Shown: positions 12,600 to 24,722, numbered from the stretch's first letter. The stretch: 64,000 nt of DNA from Opisthorchis felineus (GCA_004794785.1 SJOL01007286.1:893568-957567), one strand, 5' to 3'. Made by a program: numbers and translations. Notes: generated by a model not told the origin, from the sequence alone.

Positions 12600-15364
12600 C
12601 GGTCTCCCGATCAGCCTCTTTTCGCCTTCGGTTGCCATCAAGGTTGGTTCTACCCGGATTGGTATTGTTTTGAGCCATTAAAGTGAGGTGTTTCTGGTTG
12701 TCGGTTAGTAGCCGTTTTTGGTTGACATTTTGCAGCGCACGTAAGAGCATCAAAGATTTGCGCCAATAACCGCCACGGTTCATTGTATCAACGGACCTCA
12801 GCTCCGATACTCCGAGGAAATTTTTATGGCACTTTGAGCACCGCGGACTAAAAGTTCGGACATTGTTATGATTGTCAGGAAAATCGATTTTCAAGTAGAT
12901 GCTCTTAGCGCTGGACCGAAATCGGGACGCACGGACAACGGTGAACGTCTGCTACATTTATATGTTGACCATGGCCACTGTGTGATGCAAAATTTCAAAA
13001 CAACCGAAACTGTTTCGCCACATAGTGCCTTCTACATGCGAACGGACCTCCAACGCAGATATACCACATTACCATCAGCTATAGGTGCCGCTCTTTATGG
13101 AACACCTATGTAGATTCTGATCACAGGCTTCTCCGTTGGGATACTTTTTACGAGTTTTTGGGGCTCGTAAATTGCGCACACTTCAACTGGCCATTGAGAA
13201 ACCCTGCGAGACTTATGTGAAGCAAACTTATCAAAACTCCTTACTGAAGTCTCTTGAGCAATAAATCTGACATCAACTCTCACTGGACAATGCTCTTCGC
13301 AACCCTGTAAAATTCTGGAAGCCAAGCGTTTGGAACGGCGCATTAAACTTTATCTAAGCACTGAATCTCGAGCAAAACTCTAAAATTGCCCGAGGCTCTC
13401 ATACGTATTCCTGCTAGTCGAGAGTACAAGTCAACTCAATAAAATGTCAGACGTCGGGTGTTAAGGAGCATCTACGCGAATCGGGAGGCATGGTAGATGC
13501 CGAAACCTGAGGAGATGGAAGACGGAAAAAGCTATGGGAATTTTTCGAAAACTTCCAACTGATGCAAGCAACACGCCCAGGAAAGACTCTGATGAGCGAA
13601 ACGTTTGGTTAAAAAATGGCTCGATCATAATCTGAGAATAGTTGGGCTGAGCACCTGAAACAAAAATTTAGGTACCACCCGGCGTTGTTCAGTCAGATTA
13701 ACAAGCTGCGACGGAGCCCTGGACAATGAAGTGGGAACCTCTGATAGTTTCGAAAAATATGCGAACGCATTCCCCCCTTAAGCTTTACTGAGCTGATGGT
13801 CCTCAAGAACCTCCACCCACTGTGTTTAAGGCTGCGCGTAAAATCATCAGTCCGTGCTTATTTATCCCCATCTGGTTAAAAGAGAGCGTCCCAACCAACT
13901 GGAGGAAGAGGCAGTAGTGCCCATTTTCAGCTGGTGTGTGCAGTGAGTGCTGCGGTTGTATGTGAACTCATCTCATCGCTTATTTTACATAGACTTACGA
14001 GTGTTTGTGAATGGGTGTCCCGAGAACAGCAAGCAAGGTTCTTGTGCAAATGATCTGTGGCCCATATCTCTACGCCCCATTAAGTGTTAGACAAGGTATA
14101 TGCGTACATGCGCCCTACAAATTTGGTGTTCCCTGACTTCAAGAATGCGTTCGATTTTGTCTATCGGCTTATTCCTTTCAACACTCTTGTCAGACAGAAT
14201 ATCCTCCAGAAGTTTTTGAACATCATACCTGTGGACGCGTGAAAGTGTGAGCTGACCTGTCCAAAAGTTTCCCCACAAGTAGTGGTGTTCAAACATGTCC
14301 ATACAGCCAATTTTGCTTAATTTCTGCATTTATGAAATAATGGGCCCTGGAAGGCTTTCAGAGCCCCGGTGTTCATGTTTCTCTGAGCGGGAGCCTTGTA
14401 GATATGGAATATACAGGTGACATTGTTCTCAGTTTTGAAAAAAAAACGGAAACGCAAGTATTAGTGGAAATGCTGGCAAAGGTTGTCCAGGCTTTCGGAG
14501 CATGCTTCATATCCGCAAAGTGAAAATTTATGCTACCGGATGCATTGTCTTTGAAAGTACTTCTAAGAATTTAAGGGGGGACACTGGCAATTGTGAAACG
14601 CTATATGTATCTCCAAAGTTGCAATAGATCTGAATTTAGTGAGACAGACTTAGCGAGCGCACAAATCTCCAAGTCCAGATTTGCATTCACCAGGTTGCGC
14701 CACTTATGGGGTCAAAAAAAGGCATATCCCTTGGTCTCAAAGCACATATGTATCAGACTATCGCGCGGGCCACGAGACTTGGCTATTTCGGGTGGAGGAT
14801 ATGAGGCGTCTGCAGGTCTTTGTCTATCGATTTCTCAGAACTATGTCTGTAATTGGCTGGAACCAGCGAATTTGGAATGAGGTAATGTTGAAACGGATCT
14901 TTGAGGAAACAGTGCAGTTAGCATTGCAAGCCAAGTTGGCTGGGCCATCTGTTACGCATGCCTAGTTACCGTGTGGTGTTTGATCCCAATTTGGAGTGCC
15001 GGAAACTCAGAGGTGGACAAAAAATTACATAATGGAAGGGAGTGAAGGATTTTACGAAAAATCTTTTTACTGTCGGTTCTGTTCGCCCTCCAGGATAGGG
15101 TCCTCCCGAAGAAAATGAAAAATAGGGCAGCTAACCGATATCATTGACGCTCACACTTACTTTCCAGATTGTCTGATTGGGTTTTAAAAGTGTACACACC
15201 TCGGACGTTCGTGATAGGCTAATTATAAGGTCCCTACTCTGTACTTTTTATTTTATTCTTTTCATTAGGAGGTCACATTCAAATACATTGGTGGCACTCT
15301 AGCTGTGTGGTAGTGAAACAAAGGCCTTCATCCCTGGTGTTTTTTCCACTGGTGATGATGATGT
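12600..15364 (+). mobile_element. RTE-type non-LTR retrotransposon, copy 3 (decayed)
   Basis: The endonuclease is seen at about 12,790-13,110: the remnant of the APTDCSSD-like segment reads STDLSSDTPRK, followed by SSDIVMIV in place of the catalytic lead-in and RTDNGERLLHLYVDHG after it. The reverse transcriptase part (about 13,700-14,950) is strongly frameshifted, but FPDFKNAFDFVYRL-like motif A near 14,130-14,165 and LWLFRVEDMRRLQVFVYR near 14,780-14,835 are clear. The element ends in GAT repeats at 15,352-15,364. It is in the same orientation as copy 2 and similar in length. The 5' edge is approximate. Confidence 0.75.
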
Positions 15365-17104
15365 CATTAACACTTCTCGCTAACTAGAAATCGCATATAA
15401 TTCGTACATATTCAACATAGTTTCCAGGCATGGTCTAGGGTGAGTCTTACTGAGATAAGTTTGTCCCTAACAAAATCATAAGTGATATCACTTATTGCAC
15501 CAGAAGGAATGCTGGTAAAATGGGACGCAACAGCGAATTCGGAAATTACCGTTTTTCACATTGATATTCCACTCACATTCCATAAATTCAAACTTGCCAG
15601 CAATCTTAAATCTGGTAGGTTCCAGGATTTTAACTAGTCAGAGAGCATGTTTATGCTAAGAGAATCCATAAATCAATAAGACAGGAGGTAAAGACATAGA
15701 TGATTACTGTTTTAGTGGTCCTTGTATTCTTGATATTACGGTCTGGATGCGGAAACCCCATGCCACTGCATTTTTTTCAAACATGACCTAATACCAAGAT
15801 TTTTCATCAGTCCATACAAGTAAATTCTTGATCTACCCAATGTCGTGTTGGGCAGATTGGGGAATCAAGCTTCATTTGTGGGTTTGGTGTTCTGTGTACG
15901 ATCAAAGTAATAATGCCATTAACGTTTGTGCACACCATAAAAATAAGTTGGGCAGCTAGTAAGATTGGAACCTATGCTCGAAGACATAGGTGAGGTTGGT
16001 TAACTTAATCAGTCAGTGTGATAGAACTCATGTGAACCACAGTGTCTATTAGGCCTTGGACTACCTGGATGACGGAGAAAGAGACCGTTGCACATTCTGC
16101 CACCGAATAAAGGATCTAGAGTTACTCCACTGAAGTGGACAGATTATAGTGCCCATATGGCCCACATTTTCATTCGAAAAACGTTCCCGTTGATGAAGAA
16201 CACACCGACACGCTCCAAAAAGCTGAAAACGTTATGAAAAATTGTGTGTAAGAATAGTAAAAAACGCCTGAAAGACCGGAACATATTGCAACATCTCGAA
16301 CTGTAACACCATGAATATATGGACTACCAGGAGCAGAAACTGTCTGTGCCTTTATGTCCCATTTGACACATTTATGAATCTTCTTGACATGAAGTCGCTC
16401 AGGGGTAAAAATCTTTGAACCCGCCATATCGAAGAAGTAAGGTTTCAGCCTGTGACGTTTGCATTTCTGGAAGTTATACGGAACACCAGTGAAGAAACAA
16501 GGTCATGTTCGCATCTGATTTTGAATCCATTCACGTAGTTCAGTTAGGTTCAGTACGAAAGTCTGGAATTCATTCCTAATTCATTGACGAAGATAAATTG
16601 TCCATTCTGTCGTGAGCTTTGATTTTTGCGCAGTAATTATTTGGATTCTGCCCGACACATTTGCGTTCCGTCTCGCCTACCACACTTTCCATTTCCGCTT
16701 GAATCGACGAAGCATCGCAAAGTTCCAAGTTGCAATTTTCACGCCTTGTTTACTAGTCCTAGGCCGCCTTCTAGGGAACAAAGGTGATTCATTGTAACTA
16801 CAGAGTGCTTGCTGGCCAGGGATCATCAAGACTTTCAAAGTGCCTGATGATTATTGATAGTCTTTCTCCGTGCCATTTGGGCCGAATACGAAAAAACTGT
16901 GACAGTTCCAATTACTAAGCAGTAAGACTTACGTACACTTGTGAACTGTATGTACTAAGTCTCGGTTATTGATCTTTGTCGATATGACAAATCCTAGAAA
17001 GCCCCAATTATCTGCAAGTGAAACAAGTTATTTCTTAAAAAGCTGCGCACAATATCCTGTCCCATGAAAGACGAGAACGGAAGACACAGTTTCTCTAAAG
17101 TCCT
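15365..17104. other. no gene seen
   Basis: Short open frames only. This is the region downstream of the minus-strand neuropeptide gene and after the tail of RTE copy 3. Confidence 0.35.
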
Positions 17105-17110
17105 TTTATT
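17105..17110 (-). terminator. poly(A) signal of the neuropeptide gene
   Basis: The minus strand has a canonical AATAAA about 43 nt after the stop codon of the neuropeptide Y/F gene, which supports the tiny terminal exon. Confidence 0.7.
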
Positions 17111-17152
17111 AGGAAAACTCGGTTGCCAATGCCGTGAAAAGGTTTCGCTTGT

Positions 17153-18122
17153 TCATCCGTATCTGGAGAAAAAGAAAACGAATAAGCAACGTGAAGCATA
17201 GATTATCGCTTAAGCTGATGAAATATGATGTGATTAGTTCTTAGTAGGAATTCCACTACGCGTTGTGGCACACCAGGTGGATGTAACAAGATTTGTTGCT
17301 TGGCCGTTTGATTAGGTCTATTCACCGTTTAGTACAGCGCCACGAAGCCAGTGACTAGACTTACACCTACGCCGGAGGGGAATCACAGTGATTTCTTGGT
17401 TAAGCGCTTGGGACGAAATTTGTGAGTATCAAACAGGATGAGTAGTCGGTTAGTTGCTTTCCATGGCTAACCGCATTCTACTTTCTGATTACCTCCCTCA
17501 AGTGCATTTCTCACAGGCTAGTCATTCATCCACGAGGATCTTGAAAAGTATGAGTTAACCCTCGACTGCTCTGAAACAGTCAAAAACTCTGATAAGTCTC
17601 AAGAAAATAACTTTGCCTTAGATTCCCTGTACACTTTTTAATCTAACCAGTTAACCCATACAGTTCAACGGCAAAAGAGCATCGGGATGGAATTTTCGTG
17701 TCTAATTTTTTGTCTAATCGGTCAGTACAGGAGAACATATTAGTCAGGACAAATGCATGTCTAAGAGACCGTACAGAAAGGTGCTAGAAAAAGCCTGTTT
17801 TTATGTCCATTTCAAACTAAGTGCAGTGGTCATGGGTCCAAGGAACAAGCTTGAGTTACCCGTACTAGCATTTTTAGGGTAAAATAAACAGAAAAATTGA
17901 GTATTACCTTGGTCTTGCAGCAATCTTTTCCCAGTCGCTGAGGAATCTCATATACATGCGTAGGGCCTCAGGCGAGCTAGTCACAATTTCCGCTAACAAC
18001 TTGTAGTCTGGTTCTGGCTTGTCCATTTCAGATGCAGATGTTTCTCCTATGATTGCCAAGGAGGTTGAATAAGATAGTAGTATCAGACACGCTACCATGA
18101 AGAACGGCTTGGGGAAATGCAT
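17153..18122 (-). CDS. npf: neuropeptide Y/F-type precursor (two coding exons)
   Basis: Secreted neuropeptide precursor, predicted 74 residues, joined from 18,122-17,908 and 17,162-17,153. Residues 1-23 (MHFPKPFF...STSLA) form a signal peptide. The predicted mature peptide is residues 24-73 and contains SPEALRMYMRFL (50-61), a Trp at 64, and ends ARPRY followed by a single Gly and a stop, so it should be C-terminally amidated. The first exon ends AGA CCA AG, then GTAATA; after a 745-bp intron with a pyrimidine-rich acceptor ending CTCCAG, the second exon supplies A TAC GGA TGA. An intron in phase 2 of the penultimate Arg codon is the known hallmark of the NPY/NPF gene family. AATAAA follows 43 nt after the stop. 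A splice acceptor lies only 6 nt before the ATG. Known flatworm NPFs generally end RPRF, so Tyr is unusual. Such peptides normally signal through G-protein-coupled receptors in the nervous system. Identity is strong; the exact signal cleavage is inference. Confidence 0.9.
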
Positions 18123-18128
18123 TTTTTG

Positions 18129-18150
18129 CTGGAAGAAAAGAATCATTTGC
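18129..18150 (-). promoter_or_regulatory. splice acceptor just upstream of the neuropeptide start codon
   Basis: The minus strand has a pyrimidine-rich ATTCTTTTCTTCCAG followed by CAAAAA and the ATG. With only six untranslated bases after the acceptor, this is either the junction to an upstream 5' UTR exon or a spliced-leader trans-splicing site, which flatworms use. The sequence alone does not separate these. Confidence 0.6.
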
Positions 18151-18680
18151 TTTGAGTTGGTCATCCAACTAATTTTCAGCCTAACGTGGTCATACAAAAT
18201 CCAATTACGGACTAAATGGTACTTACTGCTGGCAAATACGAAGCTTAGAGTATCCTAATTGTCTTCACCTTGGGACCTCAGCTGAAGAGGATGGTCGCTT
18301 TGGCATTTTTTGTTTTTAAATGACTGTCACTCTGTCATGTCTCCTTGTCTATTATAATCTGAATGAGCTCACTGATGAAACCACCAAAAATAGTCACTAA
18401 TTGGATGGCTTAGAAGATTTTTAGTGAAAAAACTAGGCCAAAAGTAATGGACTGAACAACCTGCATTGTTTTTCGAACTAGTCCCTTCCTTCTGAACCCT
18501 ACTGGAAGAATGCAGTTAATTCTCCGCAGTTAATTCTCCTCTCTTTTGGGGCTAACTGAATCTTGTTCTAGGTGATTACTTTTGCAAATAACCCTACTAC
18601 AAGAACAGGATTTTGCCCAATATCATGGAATGAAGATGTGTACTTTTCGCACCAAACTTAAGAAGCAGATCCAATTTTAG

Positions 18681-18895
18681 ACGTAGTACACTACTCGTAA
18701 GGTTGCTGAAAACTCCTCGACAGCCCACGACCGGTTTCACCCTTCTCGCGGCTCATCAGGTAGGCGCAGTTTCTATAAACCTTATGTTCTACTTGCTTGG
18801 AAGCATCATAAACCAGGGATTTAGCTGGGTTCCAGGTGTCTCATGTCAAAACCAAATTGGTATGCAAATGAGTGTATTTCGGGGATCCAGTTTTG
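18681..18895 (-). repeat. hammerhead-bearing repeat, copy 1 (left foldback arm deleted)
   Basis: The unit starts ACGTAGTACACTACTC like copies at 35,527 and 41,272 and carries a hammerhead ribozyme on the minus strand (18,723-18,765). After TTCTACTTG it jumps directly to the right foldback arm (about 18,806-18,881, containing GCTGGGTTCCAGGTG and GCAAATGAGTGTATTTC), so the left arm present in copies 3 and 4 is missing. Confidence 0.75.
18723..18765 (-). ncRNA. hammerhead ribozyme, copy 1
   Basis: On the minus strand the order is stem I strand GCCUAC, core CUGAUGA, stem II, core GAAA, CCGGUC, then stem I strand GUGGGC. The six-base stem I pairs fully (one G-U). The invariant core CUGAUGA, GAAA and the GUC cleavage site are all intact. 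Stem III is ACC/GGU with no loop, as in the short-stem-III hammerheads of retroelements, which often work as dimers. Stem II is weakened (GCCG against GGGU, one G-G mismatch and one G-U). It is the only copy here with both a perfect core and GUC site. Confidence 0.8.
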
Positions 18896-19249
18896 TTTGG
18901 TCAAACCGCTATGGCCAGTCAGTTTCTATGGAGAATAAAATGGCTATGAAAGTGATTGTCCCAGAGTTTCGCTGTCTTATCCTTAAAGTAAAGGTAAATG
19001 AACTATTTTATCCGCTTTAATTCCGTACTCCAACACACCTTGGATTTGTTTGACGGTAAATATGAAAGCAGATTTACTGATCACTAAACGCCAACCGTAT
19101 ATAAACTATCAAAAGAACTCGAGTTTAACAAGTAGGTTTTTTCGGCGTACTAAAAATATTTTAGCCGTTCAATAACTGTTTTATGTGTAACATAGTTCCT
19201 CTGTGGTCTAGAAACCAAGTGAAGTTGAGCAACGGTTAAATCAAAAACG

Positions 19250-19624
19250 ATGAATCAGCTGGATTGCCAAACATCGCCGGACCTGTTCGCGTCTACTTTT
19301 TTGCAGCAGCTTATAGTCTATCAGAAAGAACACATTGAGCAAATTAAGACGGTGGTAACCGGGGACTCAATTAAATTTACCCTTTGTATCATTGTTTGCG
19401 GACTAAACCCATCTGATAAGCCCAAAAAGACAAAACCGGTGAAGATGGTACAAGGGTTGTCGTCATGTGGAAGAAGGTTCGTCAGAACTTTCGCCTGCAA
19501 TCAAATGCAATGTTCAAACCTAAGACTGATTGGACGCACCTATCGTTTGACTGAAATCTTCTGTCTTTCCAGACCACAGTATCAGTTGTATGACGATGTG
19601 ACACAAAAAATCCAAAGTTGGTGA
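19250..19624 (+). CDS. weak coding candidate, unrecognised
   Basis: A 124-codon open frame begins MNQLDCQTSPDLF. It contains a good acceptor (CTTCTGTCTTTCCAG at about 19,571) leading to a possible terminal exon reading PQYQLYDDVTQKIQSW and a stop, so the frame may really be two exons. I do not recognise the protein, and the length is within reach of chance. No poly(A) signal is obvious nearby. Confidence 0.2.
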   Translation: MNQLDCQTSPDLFASTFLQQLIVYQKEHIEQIKTVVTGDSIKFTLCIIVCGLNPSDKPKKTKPVKMVQGLSSCGRRFVRTFACNQMQCSNLRLIGRTYRLTEIFCLSRPQYQLYDDVTQKIQSW

Positions 19625-22358
19625 CGGAGCTGTTTGAGTGCTCTAACTAAAGTTATTGACATGCAATTTTCCTCTTTTCTTTTATGGACTAGTGGGTATA
19701 ATGCGGCAATTTCTGCTACTGGTAGCGGAAAAATACCGACCATTAGCTTCTAAGGCCAAGAAAAGTAAATTAGTCTGTGTTTAGAGAGTATGACTTTGTG
19801 CATGTTTACTTGACAGAAATAATTGTCATAAAACACCTAGTAAGTTCAAACACTGGCTATGCACTCAGCCCTGCGATTCGCTAATTTTCAAACTAACTTC
19901 TGTATTCAAGACGCAGGTACTTCCAGATGAAGTAACCTTTAGGCTCAGAATTAACGCTCCCTTTTATTCTCATGTGTTTAGTCAGGTTAGGTGGATCAAA
20001 TATTCAACTGCCATTGATCAGTAAGTAAATCCGTAACAAGGCGGCGCGAAATGTGAACTGCCCGTGAAGATTTCGTGCCAGGTAAAGTTGAGCTTGTTTT
20101 TAAGCGAGATATACGAAGCACATTCGAGTCTAACTCCATTATAAATGCCATTCGGAAAAAAACTTTTCCCGTAAAGTATTCATTAGAAATTATCTCACTT
20201 AACAGCCAAGGTTCACTACGGGGCATTCCAGATTGGCCCGGTGGAACAAAGATATCTAACCTTCCTTCCTCGTTTTGTCAGGGCAATTATGATATTGACT
20301 GCCAGAAGAAATACGCAAATAACTTCTGAGTAGGTACATGGGTGGCGAAGAGGATTGACTGTTAGAGCAGACGGATTGCGTATTATTATTATCATTATGT
20401 GTGCCCAGGTCTAGTCTTTCTATTTTAAACCGAAGCACTTCAAAACACTTCCTCTAGAGGACAGTTATTGCAGGAACCAACAGCAGTATGCGACTAATGA
20501 GGATTCAGGATTATTCAATGCGGAATAAACACGCAGGTAATGTCAGTGGTAGCAAACTGTCTACCTTGCTAAAAGGGACGAACAGCCCCTAATCATATTC
20601 AATACACTAACGGTCAGAGATAAAAGGACGCTACAAGAGTTTTTGCTGCCAGAATACTGTTTCCTATCCTGCTACACAATTGTTGGGTGGCATTTATTAA
20701 GGTACTAAGTGTCGTTGATGGACACCGTTTCAGCGAAGCTTGCTGGGTGCAACTCATCTGAAGCCCTTGTAAATTTGGAGCGAAAAAAAATCGCAAAAGT
20801 GTCTAATTCAAACCTGGAAGTTGTGGGTGTAATGGCATTCTCATTTCAACTTTCCCAAGTAAGACCTATCTCGTAGCACATTTCAGACACGTGTGAAGGA
20901 CGAAACACAGTCTTGTTGAGCTAATTGGTGTTGTCTACTTCGGTGACACACGCGGACGGTATGTTGACAACACTTATGATTTTAAAAGACACCCAAAATG
21001 CAGAATGATTTTTGTGCCCACATATCACTTTTGTGGCGCATACCAAAAAGAATGACCAACTTGCTTTTTAGTGCAAAGCTTTACCGGATATTTATTTACT
21101 GATCATAAAAGTTCACCCGAAACCTCCTCCAGACAACTGCCTATACCAGAAATTTTACCAATGGGCTAAAAGGAGCACTTTTGCGTAGACCACTTACATG
21201 AATGTGCTGGGTACATTTTATCAGCGCGTTTTCATCAGAACCCGAATATGTACACGAATACCGAAATTTTCACAAGGAGTTATTCGTCACTGTCCAGTTA
21301 CAGATAAAATGGTTCACTTTCACCTGGCATTTAGGGGTGGTAGCGTCACCAAGAGAATTCATCGTCGTTTACTGAGTGCAGTGTAGTGTAACCTTTACGC
21401 ACCCGACCCGATGCATTTGTCGAAAACGATGGGCCTGTAAATTTGTCTTGTTGAGGATAGCATCCTAGTCCCATTTATCGCACACTTTAAAAAATATGAC
21501 CACGCGTTAAGCCACGTATGTTGGTAGGACAAAGCATCATCGCATAACGGAGCACTTCCGCAACGGCTTTTTAGATCAGTTGATAAAACTGATAGATCAC
21601 CCACCCAGTACAAAGCATTTTCGGAAGTGCTTTTTTAATTTTTTTGTGATGCATCAGGAAAATCCTTAGTTTATCTGTAGTGCTAACCCCAGTCCTTCTT
21701 AAGTGAAAAGCACTCCCAAGAGCTAACTGATCTCTCTGTTCTAGTGCAGCTTACCGTAAAAAAAGCTCATTGTAGACCAGCGGTTGGGCGCGGAGTTCCA
21801 TGGTTCGAAACCAACCTTCGCTTTCGACTGCTTCTATCTAAGCTTTGACAACCTGCCATTAACCAGCCCTTTCGAGTTGCAGAGCAGTTACATACCAAAT
21901 AGTTGTCACATTTGAATGACACTCTTTTGGATGCACACTGTTTGGGTACGTCCGACTGATTCTATGAAGTTGGTCACCGAACCACTATTCCACTCCTACA
22001 TTGCGCAGAGGCTGGGTCTATTTGAAGGCGACGATCATATCGGTGTTAAAAAAAATGCTATCCTCAATGACTTTACTGTAGTAGAGCTGATGTTAACAGG
22101 CATCACCTCCACGCGCTCACACTTTATCTTTAATCCTGTCCCCACATTACCTAAAACTTCCTTCGTGTTTCTCACTCCGAAATGCTGTATCGGTCGATTA
22201 TTGATTGTTTTCACACCTCATCTCTTGTTAAGGGCTGACAGAATAATAAACGTTCCGCTTTCTGTCTTCCTCGCATAGTTGATGCATGGATGCATGGAGC
22301 GAGATCGTAGTACAGGATAACCCACAAGTTCACAAGTGTTTTAAATTTATTTTCCCAG
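19625..22358. other. no firm gene; tRNA-like SINE remnant inside
   Basis: A plus-strand frame at 21,916-22,278 might contain exons of the gene that ends at 23,008 (it reads EPLFHSYIAQRLGLFEGDD), but I found no phase-compatible junction. Otherwise nothing is seen apart from the tRNA-like remnant at 21,773-21,812. Confidence 0.3.
21773..21812 (+). repeat. tRNA-like promoter remnant (possible SINE head)
   Basis: A perfect polymerase III B box, GGTTCGAAACC, lies at 21,802-21,812, with a near match to an A box (TAGACCAGCGG) at 21,773. The spacing is shorter than in tRNA genes and no acceptor stem forms, so this is not a tRNA gene. A degenerate tRNA-derived SINE is the best reading. Confidence 0.35.
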
Positions 22359-23008
22359 GACAGGTATTCCCCTCAATACATGGTCAGTGGGACGGCTGAG
22401 TGGGAAGTATGAAATAACCACTACTAGTGGCGCTGCTTGCGGCAAAGAAACCAAGGCAGAAATGAAATTTATGTTAGATGTTTTTTGGATTGGTTTGTCA
22501 AGAAACAGTTTTGTGGCAGGTGCACTTTTATTGAAAGCATCATTCACTTTATGACTGAAAAGGACTCTAAAACCGTTATATCCATTGATATAGATGAATT
22601 TTTCCAGCATTGAAGTTAACTCTTTATTTGTACTTGCACTCCGTCTCCTGTATAGCGACAGATCTCTTGGAGAAATATCATCCTTTCAAGCCCGAGAAGC
22701 TTCTTTTGTTAGTCAGTTTTGCTTCAGAGAATATACCATCTCAGAGGAGTCCATCTTTGATAGATATCATCAGGTTGTCTAACAGAATGAGCCTATTCTT
22801 GGGAATTTATAGCCCATAACATTTTGTAATAGGATCCTTGAAATTAGTCTGTCTGGGATGGTTGGTTCTACATTTTATTAGCTGATCTAAAGAAAACCAA
22901 GTCATTAGTGCTAGTGATTTTTTCGTATTGCCGGAGCATTTCAAATATGGAAACGATGATGTGACAACCTCTAATTCAACTGAAATTGGTAGCAAACCTG
23001 TGGAGTGA
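22359..23008 (+). CDS. C-terminal three exons of an unrecognised gene
   Basis: Exons 22,359-22,519, 22,656-22,773 and 22,909-23,008 join without a stop and with matching phases (2 in; 1 to 1; 2 to 2). The first acceptor is strong (TTTATTTTCCCAG). Exon 1 reads TGIPLNTWSVGRLSGKYEI then KAEMKFMLDVFWIGLSRNSF; exon 2 reads TDLLEKYHPFKPEKLLLLV; exon 3 reads ASDFFVLPEHFKYGNDD and ends TGA at 23,006-23,008. Introns are 136 and 135 bp. An AATAAA follows at 23,267. The upstream exons were not found. The protein is soluble-looking with no membrane segment or signal. I do not recognise the family. Confidence 0.55.
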
Positions 23009-23266
23009 AATGGATCATTCTGAGAGGAAGTGATTGTTGAAGTTCAAATGAAGGTAATAGGAGATGTGCATGAACACAGGACTGAACTACTCTATCACTT
23101 CTAGAATTCTTGTAAATTAATTAAAAGGGTGAGTTCCGGTCAGTTATAGCTTTGTGACTAAGCCATCTGAGGTCCGCGAAGAAACCCGCGCTATACGCTT
23201 GACTTTAAACCATTTCAACTAACTGATTGTTGGGAAGACAAGGCATCTTTCCTGTTGGTCACCTCA

Positions 23267-23272
23267 AATAAA
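23267..23272 (+). terminator. candidate poly(A) signal
   Basis: AATAAA 259 nt after the stop of the three-exon gene ending at 23,008 is a plausible polyadenylation signal. Confidence 0.4.
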
Positions 23273-24394
23273 TGACGGAATTCGTTCCTGTATGAAACGA
23301 ACACAGCACAGATTTGAAAACCCCAGAAAACTCATTTACTTCCATTTCGGTCCGCCTACAGTCATTTTAGGCGGGAAACGCTGCGCGTAGTATTGTCGTT
23401 CCACTTCTGAACCAATTAAACGTGGCTAGTTGGTTTCAAGCAAATTAGGATGGTAAGCGTACATGAAAAAAAGTAACCATGAGGATTTGACGGGATACTG
23501 GGTTAAGTTGCACAAAAGTCAGTTGAAGCAATTAAATTAATTAATTTCAACAAACTGGTTGGTCTTTGCGTCATCATGCTTGATGAACGTTCATTAAAAT
23601 ACCATGTAAATCTGAGCGTTTCGAAACCCTTTCGTTGACGAAACATCTCGGTTTCGCCGTTTGCTCTGCGCGAGCGTATCACAGTGAAACAGTTCACCGC
23701 CGTTTGTTACGTAAGACTGCATTTTTCAATTAAGTTCCAATTAGGTTTTAACCATCCGTGAGCTCATGCCAGACTCCATAGTTTTTTAACTATGCCGTGT
23801 TCTACCCATCATAAGAGGAATTTAACTTTCCCGAGGCACTCACCAGTTTAAATCACCCTACCTGAGTAGTTGTGAAGTCAGCAAAGAAATACCGGAACTA
23901 AGTAAAATCTGTCCAGTGTTTGATGATAACCAGTTTTGTAACAACCGGCCGGTATAATGCTTTAGCAAGTTACCTGCCGAAGCAACAGCCCACGCTTTCC
24001 TCGCCCACTAAGATTCGGATAAAATAGAGCAAGAATTAGCATCAGCGCCTAAGGACAGAAATGTTGGTCGATCGTCTAAATCACCGGATTGGATGGGATC
24101 TGATGACTGTTGGCTGTGTACAGCTCATTGCGGATGGAGATCCATATGGGTGCATCCAAAATGACTGCTAACGCTCCTCTCAATACTAGATACACAGCCT
24201 GTTCCAGAACTAAGGAGAAGACACCATCAAACTTACCAGATTTTTCGGGAGGCGAGCTAGTAAACTAAAACGAAACTAGTTTGGATGGTACCTTAGTTTG
24301 CTTGCTATCCATCGAATGGCTTTTCTCGGAAATTTACTTTCCATGTTATTTGAAACCAGGACATGCCGCAAACCATGTTTCGATTTCACTGAAG

Positions 24395-24722
24395 TTGTAT
24401 TGTGAATGACTCAGCTACTTGTTTGAGTGGAAAACCAATGATATTGGAACACAGCAGTCAGTGCTTGAGTAAAGATGGATCATCCGGATCAGAGTATCTC
24501 TTTGGGTACTTGACTTTGACTAAAGACTCTCGTAGTGAGAATTTTCCAGCACTTTGTTTCCAAGCTAAGGATCCCAAAGAAGCGTTTGCCATTAGAAAAA
24601 CAGTTTATATGATGTCTTCTGTTGACCTTCAGCATGCAAGACCGCTTCGATATCTATTTTCACTGACGCGGTCATACAAACAAATACTCCTATTGCCTAA
24701 TGGTATCAGATATCAAAATTAA
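24395..24722 (+). CDS. candidate exon, unrecognised
   Basis: After an acceptor-like CGATTTCACTGAAG the frame stays open for 108 codons, with text such as SGSEYLFGYLTLTKD, PALCFQAKDPKEAFAIRKTV and DLQHARPLRYLFSLTRSY, ending NGIRYQN and a TAA. The composition is protein-like with balanced charge. A strong-looking donor GTATGT lies just beyond the stop, so the exon may end earlier. No partner exon was found and the family is not recognised. Confidence 0.3.
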
